From Lysobacterales bacterium (lineage in GTDB: Bacteria; Pseudomonadota; Gammaproteobacteria; Xanthomonadales; SZUA-5), in contig JALHRS010000025.1 of assembly GCA_022841325.1 (NCBI GenBank), positions 1 through 64,000 of the forward strand: a DNA stretch of 64,000 nucleotides. The letters are read 5' to 3'. This document shows, piece after piece, positions 58,175-64,000 of the stretch; position 1 is the first letter of the stretch; the number at the start of each line of letters is the position of its first letter. The position numbers were made by a program, and so were the translations under genes. The notes under the pieces are model-generated. The model worked only from the letters and a program-made list of their open reading frames with translations, was not told where the DNA came from and made no database searches.

Positions 58175-60049
58175 ATGAACGCGATAACCAAACGCGCCTC
58201 GGGCGGCCTCGTGCTGCTGCTGCTGGCGCTGCTTTTCATCGGTGCCACCGTGATCAGCAATCTGGTGCTGCGCGGTGCCCGAGTCGACCTGACGGCCAAC
58301 AGCGAATACACGCTGAGCGACGGCAGCAAGGAAATCCTCGGCAAGATCGACGAGCCGATCAATCTGTACTTCTATTTTTCCGATGAGGCTTCACGCGATC
58401 TGGCGCCGATCCGCACCTACGCCCAGCGCGTGCGCGAGCTGCTGGAGGAGATGGCGGGCCGCACCGGCGGCAAGATCAAGCTGTCGGTGATCGACCCCCA
58501 GCCCTTCAGCGAGGAAGAGGATGAAGCCGCCGCCGCCGGACTGCAGTCGGTACCGGTAGGCACCACCGGCAACAAGCTGTTCTTCGGCCTGGCCGGCACC
58601 AATTCGCTGAACGGCAAGGCGGTGATCCCCTTCTTCCAGCCGGACAAGGAAGTATTCCTGGAATACGACATCGCCAAGCTGATCCAGAATCTGCTGCAGC
58701 CGGACAAGCCGGTGATCGGTCTGCTGTCCTCGCTGCCCATCGGCGGCGGTTTCGACCAGACCACGCAGCAGATGTCGGACCCCTGGGCGGTGATGCAGCA
58801 GCTCAGCGAGCTGTTCGAAGTGCGCCCGCTGGGGCTGGATCCGAAGACCATCGACCCGGCGGTGAAGCTGTTGATGGTGGTGCACCCCAAGGCCCTCAGC
58901 GATGACACCCAGTACGCCATCGACCAGTTCCTGCTCGGTGGTGGCCGCTTGCTGCTGTTTGTCGATCCCAACGCCAATGCCGACACCAGCGGCAATGACC
59001 CGAGCAACCCCTCGGCGGCCATGTTTGCCGACAAGAGCTCGAACCTGCAGAAGCTGCTCGGCAACTGGGGCGTGGACTACAAGGCCGACGAGGTGGTGAT
59101 CGACAGAGCCCTGGGCCTGCAGGTACAGGTCAGCCAGACCGAACCACCGGTGATGCATCCGCTGATCCTGGGCCTGCGCACGGCGCAGATGAACGATCAG
59201 GATCTGGTCAGCGCCAAGCTCGATCTGATCAACATCGACACGGCGGGCCATTTCAAGCTCAAGGAAGGTGCCACGGCCACGCTGGAACCCCTGCTGCAGT
59301 CCAGCTCGGAAGCCAGCACCATATCCATCGAGCGCATCCGCTATCTGCCTGATCCGCGCGAGCTGCTCAAGGACTTCACTGCCAGTGGCGAGAACTACAT
59401 CATCGCTGCTCGTTTGAGCGGCAAGTTCGCCAGCGCCTTCCCGGATCGCGCCAGCCAGCCCGGTCATATCGCCGAGTCCGCCGAGCCGGTGCAGGCCATC
59501 CTGATCGCCGATACCGACATTCTCAGCAACCGTCTGTGGGTGCAGGTGCAGAACTTCTTCGGCCAGCAGCTGATCTCGCCCTTCGCCGACAACGGCGATC
59601 TGATCGTCAACTCGGCCGACAATCTGTCCGGTTCCTCGGCGCTAATCTCGATCCGCGGCCGCAACAGCAGCACGCGTCCGTTCACCGTGGTCGAGGACAT
59701 GCGCCGCGCCGCCGATGAGCGTTTCCGCAGCACCGAACAGCAGCTGCAGGAACAGCTCAGCGAGACCGAGCGCAAGCTCAACGAGCTGCAGGCCAACAAG
59801 AGCAGCGAGAACGCGATGATCATGTCGCCCGAGCAGCAGGCCGAGGTGCAGCGCTTCCAGAACGAAAAGGTGCGCATCCGCAAGGAGCTGCGCGATGTCC
59901 GTCGCAGCCTGGATCAGGACATCCGCAGCCTGGGCAGTCGCACCAAGTTCATCAACATCGCGCTGGTGCCGATCCTGGTGATCATTGCCGCCCTGCTGTT
60001 CTGGAATCTGCGCCGCAACCGTCGGCGCACGGTCATGGGAGGAAACTGA
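58175..60049 (+). CDS. ABC transporter auxiliary protein (GldG-like)
   Basis: A 624-residue protein with one N-terminal membrane anchor (GLVLLLLALLFIGATVISNLVL), a large periplasmic GldG/ABC_transp_aux domain (RVDLTANSEYTLSDGSKEIL and GGRLLLFVDPNAN), a long coiled coil near 505-590 and a C-terminal transmembrane segment. It is the third gene of the cassette. The coiled coil and two anchors suggest a scaffold across the periplasm. Spacing to the next gene is 3 bp. Confidence 0.88.
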   Translation: MNAITKRASGGLVLLLLALLFIGATVISNLVLRGARVDLTANSEYTLSDGSKEILGKIDEPINLYFYFSDEASRDLAPIRTYAQRVRELLEEMAGRTGGKIKLSVIDPQPFSEEEDEAAAAGLQSVPVGTTGNKLFFGLAGTNSLNGKAVIPFFQPDKEVFLEYDIAKLIQNLLQPDKPVIGLLSSLPIGGGFDQTTQQMSDPWAVMQQLSELFEVRPLGLDPKTIDPAVKLLMVVHPKALSDDTQYAIDQFLLGGGRLLLFVDPNANADTSGNDPSNPSAAMFADKSSNLQKLLGNWGVDYKADEVVIDRALGLQVQVSQTEPPVMHPLILGLRTAQMNDQDLVSAKLDLINIDTAGHFKLKEGATATLEPLLQSSSEASTISIERIRYLPDPRELLKDFTASGENYIIAARLSGKFASAFPDRASQPGHIAESAEPVQAILIADTDILSNRLWVQVQNFFGQQLISPFADNGDLIVNSADNLSGSSALISIRGRNSSTRPFTVVEDMRRAADERFRSTEQQLQEQLSETERKLNELQANKSSENAMIMSPEQQAEVQRFQNEKVRIRKELRDVRRSLDQDIRSLGSRTKFINIALVPILVIIAALLFWNLRRNRRRTVMGGN

Positions 60050-60052
60050 GCC

Positions 60053-61318
60053 ATGATGCAGAAACGCTTGTTGTCCCTGCTGCTGATCACGGTGGCGGTG
60101 CTGGGTATCGGGCTGATCCTGACCCAGCGCCAGCAGCCGATCGTCGAGGGTGTCAGCGAATCCGGCCCACTGGTACCGGGCCTCAGCAATGAACTCAATG
60201 AGATCAAGGGCTTGCGTATCACTGGCGGCGGCAATGCGGTCATCGCCGAACTGCTGCGCAAGGACTCGGGCTGGGTGGTTGCCAATCGGCACGACTATCC
60301 CGCCGATTTCGACAAGATCCGCGAGTACCTGCTGAAACTGGCCGATGCCAAGCTGCGTGAGGCCAAGACCAGCAAGCCGGAGAACTACTCGCGGCTGGGC
60401 GTGGAAGACCTGTCAGCCGCCGAGGCCACCGGCCTGGGCGTGGAACTGACCGGTTCCAAGGCGCCGGTGAAGCTGATCGTGGGCATCGCCTCGGGCGGCG
60501 GCGCGCCTGGCACCTTTGTCCGCCGTGCCGACGAGGCCGTGAGCTATCTGGTCAGTGGCGATGTCATCCCCGACAAGGAAGGCGCCAACTGGCTGTCTCG
60601 CGCGGTCATGGACCTGCCCTCGGCCGAGGTCTATTCGGTGGCGGTCACCGCGCCCGACAAATCGGTGCTGAAGATCGACAAGCCCGATGGCAGCCAGTTC
60701 AACTTCAATGTGGCCAGTGTGCCCAGGGGCCGCGAACTGAGCTCGGAATCGGCCGCCAACATCATCGCCGGCGCCCTCTCCAGCGTGACCCTGGAAGACG
60801 CGCTGCCGATCGCCGAAGCCACCCCCGACCCCGCCAGCACCTGGACCGCCCAGTACCTCAGCTACGACGGTTTCGCCGTCGACGCCACCGTCTGGGACAA
60901 GGACACCAAGACCTGGGCCACCTTCGCCGCCCACGTCGACGAAGCCCAGCTGGATGCCTGGCTGGCCAGGGAACAGGCCAAGGCCGATGCCGCACGGGCC
61001 GCCGCTGAAGCCGAAGCCGCTGCCAGGGCCGCCAGCGAGAGCCAGGCAACGGAGACCGCTACAGACGACAGCGCGACCGACACCGCTCCGGCAGAGCCGG
61101 CCAAGGAAGGCGCCGACGCCGCTGTGGCAGCCGCCGACACGCCCGCCATTCCGCCCCCCTTCGACGCCGAGAAGGCCAGGGCCGACAAGCGCGCCGAACT
61201 GGACCAGCGCGTGGCCGAGCTCAACGAAAAGACCGCCCCCTGGGCCTATGCCCTGCCCAGCTGGAAGGCCGCCAACATCAAGAAGAAGATGGATGACCTG
61301 TTGAAGCCCAAGGGCTGA
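60053..61318 (+). CDS. DUF4340 domain-containing protein
   Basis: A 421-residue exported or membrane-anchored protein; the N-terminus MMQKRLLSLLLITVAVLGIGLIL serves as an anchor. DUF4340 features are LRKDSGWVVANRHDYPADFDKIR, RLGVED and YLSYDGF. An alanine/glutamate-rich acidic linker (about 300-370) precedes a conserved tail, ALPSWKAANIKKKMDDLL. DUF4340 usually follows the gldG-like gene in this cassette. GGGAGG before the ATG at 60053 supports this start; a second ATG is adjacent. Confidence 0.88.
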   Translation: MMQKRLLSLLLITVAVLGIGLILTQRQQPIVEGVSESGPLVPGLSNELNEIKGLRITGGGNAVIAELLRKDSGWVVANRHDYPADFDKIREYLLKLADAKLREAKTSKPENYSRLGVEDLSAAEATGLGVELTGSKAPVKLIVGIASGGGAPGTFVRRADEAVSYLVSGDVIPDKEGANWLSRAVMDLPSAEVYSVAVTAPDKSVLKIDKPDGSQFNFNVASVPRGRELSSESAANIIAGALSSVTLEDALPIAEATPDPASTWTAQYLSYDGFAVDATVWDKDTKTWATFAAHVDEAQLDAWLAREQAKADAARAAAEAEAAARAASESQATETATDDSATDTAPAEPAKEGADAAVAAADTPAIPPPFDAEKARADKRAELDQRVAELNEKTAPWAYALPSWKAANIKKKMDDLLKPKG

Positions 61319-61344
61319 TCACAACAGCAGCCAGGGCAAACATG

Positions 61345-61376
61345 AAAAGCCGCGGTTCTCGGACCGCGGCTTTTTT
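61345..61376 (+). terminator. Rho-independent terminator of the ABC cassette
   Basis: AAAAGCCGCGGT at 61345-61356 pairs with ACCGCGGCTTTT at 61363-61374, with a 6-base loop and a run of six T after the GC stem. It lies 27 bases after the DUF4340 stop. Confidence 0.95.
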
Positions 61377-61500
61377 GCGCGCGGGCCTCTGCAATTCCGC
61401 AGAGACCAAGATTTCGCAGCACCCGCTACTCACACCGCAGGCCTCACCGGGAACGGCGCCTTCTGCCAGTTGCCACAAATCTCCGTTACACTCGCGCGCC

Positions 61501-62076
61501 ATGACCGCAGATCTTCAGACCACTCGCGTACTCTCGCTGGACAGTTCCGGGCGCATCCTGGACTGGATCAGTTGGCAATCGGCCGTATGTCTCTATGTTC
61601 GGGAGGCAGTGCTGTGGACGGTCGGCGAACCCTGTCTGACCGTGCATGGCGGCGAGAATCGTCTGAGCGGCGGGCAGAGTCTGATCCATCTGCATCCGAT
61701 CGTGGCCAGTCGTTCCAAGGCCAAGACGCCGCTGGTGGATCCGGCGCCGGCCTTGACCAATCAGGCTCTGTTCTCGCGTGATCGCCATCTGTGCATGTAT
61801 TGCGGCCGTCACTACACGCGCTCGGAGCTCACCCGCGATCATGTGCTGCCGCTGTCCAGGGGCGGCCAGGACATCTGGGAGAACGTGGTTGCGGCCTGCC
61901 TGCACTGCAACACCCACAAGGGCAACCGCACGCCACAACAGGCGGGCATGCCGCTGTTGGCCATTCCTTTCCGGCCGAGCTGGGTGGAACATCTGATCCT
62001 GTCCAATCGCCACATACTGGCCGATCAGATGGACTTCCTGCTGGGACACATGCCGCGCAAGCGGCGGCTGATGTAG
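61501..62076 (+). CDS. HNH endonuclease domain protein
   Basis: A 191-residue protein. The C-terminal HNH fold has two CxxC zinc knuckles (CMYCGR and CLHCNTHKGNR) around DHVLPLSRGG and ENVVAACLHCN, giving the HNH catalytic set. The N-terminal half (VLSLDSSGRILDWISWQSAV...) is usual for this widespread proteobacterial HNH group. Its biological role is unknown. Start ATG at 61501, after the terminator; upstream frames are spurious. Confidence 0.88.
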   Translation: MTADLQTTRVLSLDSSGRILDWISWQSAVCLYVREAVLWTVGEPCLTVHGGENRLSGGQSLIHLHPIVASRSKAKTPLVDPAPALTNQALFSRDRHLCMYCGRHYTRSELTRDHVLPLSRGGQDIWENVVAACLHCNTHKGNRTPQQAGMPLLAIPFRPSWVEHLILSNRHILADQMDFLLGHMPRKRRLM

Positions 62077-62105
62077 GGAAATCCGGACCTGATCGCTCAA
62101 ACAAC

Positions 62106-62726
62106 TCAAACCGGAATCTCGACCACCTCCCGCCCCTGATAGAACCTGCGGCTCGCCAGTTCCAGGAGCTCGCGGTCCTCGACCGTATCGCCGTAGGCGT
62201 AGATTTCCGAGTACGCGGATCGGTCCACCCGCTGAAGCACTTGCTCGCGTTTGCGGGCCGACACGCATTGCGGGCCTTCATAGTGTCCGGTCAATCGTCC
62301 ATCCCGATGTGCCAGCGCCGAGCAGATGAGTTCCAATCCATGAGCCTGGCACCACGGCGCCAGGTACACATCCAGGGCCCCCGAGACCACGATCACCCGG
62401 TCGCCGCGAGCGCGATGCCAGGCAATGCGCTCGGCGGCCTCGGGACGGATCACGCCCGGCAACACCGAACCGGCGAAATCCAGCCCATGATCCTGATAAC
62501 TGCGCAAGGACACGCCGGTGAATCCCAAACGGACGATCGCAGCTCGCAGCAGGGACCCCGAGACCACGCCGAGCTTGTAGCCGATGATCAGCGGCGCCAG
62601 CAGCAGACCGCCGAACTGCACCCGACGTCTGGGAATCGCCAGACGAAAGAAGTCCGGCAACATTTCCCGGGTGGTGATGGTGCCATCGAAGTCGAACAGG
62701 GCCAGTGCAGGCAAGTTATCCGGCAT
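62106..62726 (-). CDS. HAD-IB family phosphatase
   Basis: A 206-residue HAD hydrolase. Motif I ALFDFDGTITTREM, motif II VIVVSGALDVYL, a conserved lysine region SARKREQVL and motif IV YGDTVEDREL. Such proteins dephosphorylate phosphoserine, lysophosphatidate or similar small molecules. The start at 62726 is the first ATG with the DFDGT close by. It converges on the HNH gene, with no obvious operon partner. Confidence 0.88.
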   Translation of the reverse strand: MPDNLPALALFDFDGTITTREMLPDFFRLAIPRRRVQFGGLLLAPLIIGYKLGVVSGSLLRAAIVRLGFTGVSLRSYQDHGLDFAGSVLPGVIRPEAAERIAWHRARGDRVIVVSGALDVYLAPWCQAHGLELICSALAHRDGRLTGHYEGPQCVSARKREQVLQRVDRSAYSEIYAYGDTVEDRELLELASRRFYQGREVVEIPV

Positions 62727-62897
62727 CGCAGATCAACCTCGAAGGAAGCGCCTTGGAAGGGACCGAAGCATAGACCGTGATACGTCGCCCGGGATCCGCA
62801 CCCGAGGGCGCGGCTTCAGCCCCGATCTCACCTGTGGGAGCGGCTTCAGCCGCGATCGCCCGCCAATGAGCCATCGCGGTCGGCCACAAGGGCGCCT
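62727..62897. repeat. Short gap with a REP-type palindrome
   Basis: A CTGTGGGAGCGGCTTCAGCCGCGAT unit lies at 62832-62858 between the HAD gene and a racemase remnant. No gene is seen. Confidence 0.6.
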
Positions 62898-63065
62898 CTA
62901 CAACGGCGGCCCCGCCAGCGCCCACTCCACGGCTGCCAGCGCATGAATGCGGGTGGTGTCGAACAACGGCACGCTGCTGTCGGCAGCACCCACCAGCAGC
63001 CCGATCTCGGTGCAACCCAGAATGATGGCCTGGGCACCGGCGCGCACGATCGCCTCGCCATCATA
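62898..63065 (-). pseudogene. Remnant of an aspartate/glutamate racemase, C-terminus only
   Basis: The last 55 codons, from about YDGEAIVRAGAQAIILGCT to a stop at 62898, carry the racemase second catalytic cysteine motif GCTEI, then SVPLFDTTRIHA and AAVEWAL. The N-terminal two thirds, including the first cysteine, are missing. Upstream sequence to 63540 is dispersed repeat material, so the gene seems truncated by repeat invasion or deletion. An uninterrupted frame runs further upstream but has no racemase similarity. Confidence 0.75.
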
Positions 63066-63611
63066 CGGGCCGCTGCTGTGCAGGGCGCCGCGCCGCGGCG
63101 CCGCTTTGCCTTTCCTGGCGCTCAAGAGCGGCCGCGCAGGCGCGCGGCCCTCCCCAGGGCTGCTCGGTGCTTGTCTGGGTTCCTGGCCCGTGCGCAGCGT
63201 CGGGCCGAAACCGGCGGCTCTCCGTGAACCCGCATCGCGCCTTGTTGATCTTCCAACCTTTGCGATGGTGCTGCGGCCGTAGCGCGGCTCCGGCGCGCGT
63301 GGGCTTGGACGAGCGCCAGCGGGTATTCGCGCCGGCGGCCGCGGTCCGGTAAACCGCAAGGCTCTACGAGTTTCGACAATGGCCGGTGTGGCGTAGCCCG
63401 AAGTGGCGCAGCGCTCTCCGGGCGGTGACGCGAAAGTGCCCCGGTGAGCCGCTGCGCGGCACATCGGGCTACACGAACCAAGCGAGTTCATGGCCCGCGG
63501 GCAGTTTCGGCGGCTCACTTTGACGCCAGATATGGTGCACACCCGATTTTCCCAATACGCCTCGCCTTGCTAAGCTGAAAAGAGCAACAGCCGACGAGAC
63601 CCACACCACCA
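63066..63611. repeat. 546-bp repeat-filled stretch
   Basis: Contains a GAGCGGCCGCGCAGGCGCGC-type palindrome near 63126-63155, a copy of the 19903 element at 63279-63344, and a copy of the GTAGCCCG palindrome at 63392-63473. The last 70 bases before 63612 hold AT-richer sequence that may include a promoter. I see no gene in the stretch. Confidence 0.6.
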
Positions 63612-64000
63612 ATGGCGCGACCGATGGAAGTCTTCACCCCGGACCAACTGCTGATCCTGAAGATCTGCGCTGTGGTCATCGCCATAGGCCTGATCATCCT
63701 GGCGATCGATCGCTGGATCGTGCGGGCGGATGAGCCGGGGCGCGAGCAACAGCTCAGCCAGATCATCGAGCAGAACGCTTTGCAGCAGATCACCCGGCAA
63801 GCCGAGCTGGACTCCCTTCAGGACAAACTGCAGGCCTTCGAGGCGGTGACCGGACGGGTGCAGAGGGTCAACACCGCCCTGCTGCGCGAGGAAGCCGCTG
63901 CCCGCCTGTGGCTGATCGAGTATCAGAGCCGCGAGCGCTCCCTGATCGGGGCCAACGCGCCCATGGCGCGGGTGGATGTGCCGCTGTTCGCCATCCTGAT
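63612..64000 (+). CDS. Membrane-anchored coiled-coil protein, partial
   Basis: An open frame from ATG at 63612 (or 63624, MEVFTPDQLL) to the window edge, about 129 codons. One transmembrane helix (LKICAVVIAIGLIILAI) is followed by a charged amphipathic region (EQQLSQIIEQNALQQITRQA and LDSLQDKLQAFEAV), probably a coiled coil. The C-terminus is missing, so no function can be given. Type II single-pass topology is inferred. Confidence 0.55.
   Translation, partial: MARPMEVFTPDQLLILKICAVVIAIGLIILAIDRWIVRADEPGREQQLSQIIEQNALQQITRQAELDSLQDKLQAFEAVTGRVQRVNTALLREEAAARLWLIEYQSRERSLIGANAPMARVDVPLFAIL

Noticed and set aside
62898..63542. An intact 214-codon gene
   Set aside because: Only the last 55 codons resemble a racemase; the rest reads repeat DNA.

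Overview
The window is high-GC chromosomal DNA from a gammaproteobacterium, most likely of the Lysobacterales (Xanthomonadales). That placement is inferred, not searched. It rests on a HisRS of the sequence type I associate with Xanthomonas, an IPTL-CTERM surface protein carrying DUF11 repeats, a Ralstonia-like intracellular PHB depolymerase, a TamA/TamB pair, and many dispersed palindromic repeats of Pseudomonas/Xanthomonas REP style between genes. I see no rRNA, tRNA, prophage, transposase, plasmid functions or CRISPR array.

Layout. 0-8.5 kb: a secreted DUF11/IPTL-CTERM protein; an azoR-pirin operon divergent from a LysR regulator; a dicarboxylate/amino-acid symporter; two tandem L,D-transpeptidases. 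8.9-16 kb: tamA-tamB divergent from a Do-type periplasmic protease that has a good sigma-E-like promoter. 16-22 kb: phosphoglucomutase, a HPF-type ribosome factor, PHB depolymerase, an SDR dehydrogenase and a Cys-rich DUF4124 protein. 22-30 kb: hisS overlapping a large histidine-ammonia-lyase-like gene, then typA-hslO and a putative outer-membrane barrel. 30-40 kb: a small exported protein, an OPT transporter, a repeat-filled gap with a 9-bp tandem array, dgkA with a shrunken TerC-like gene, DUF533 and GYF/TIGR00266 proteins, NDH-2, a diguanylate cyclase and a TPR protein. 39-48 kb: a large propeller hybrid histidine kinase, two paralogous membrane GTPases flanking a YceI protein, and a di-haem cytochrome. 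48-56 kb: DUF1857, a saccharopine-dehydrogenase-like protein, an MsbA-type ABC exporter, an orphan histidine kinase, tcdA, a K+ channel and a DUF6159 protein. 56-64 kb: a gldA/gldF/gldG/DUF4340 ABC cassette closed by a clear terminator, an HNH nuclease, a HAD phosphatase, a decayed racemase remnant and a truncated coiled-coil membrane protein at the right edge.

The dominant theme is envelope biology: peptidoglycan cross-linking, outer-membrane assembly and quality control, exporters and sensor kinases. There is also stored-carbon and redox metabolism (PhaZ, Pgm, NDH-2, AzoR).

The most unusual signal is non-coding. At least four unrelated genes (Do protease, SDR, ABC exporter, histidine kinase) are followed, zero to a few bases after the stop codon and in sense orientation, by runs of 7-bp units that put a GG or GGG tract at a fixed phase. 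Two of these runs meet the usual G-quadruplex pattern. Other points worth checking are an apparent internally deleted TerC gene, a 159-bp MITE-like palindrome abutting the yceI stop codon, the hisS/HAL overlap, and the GTPase-YceI-GTPase cassette with 5'-overlapping divergent starts.
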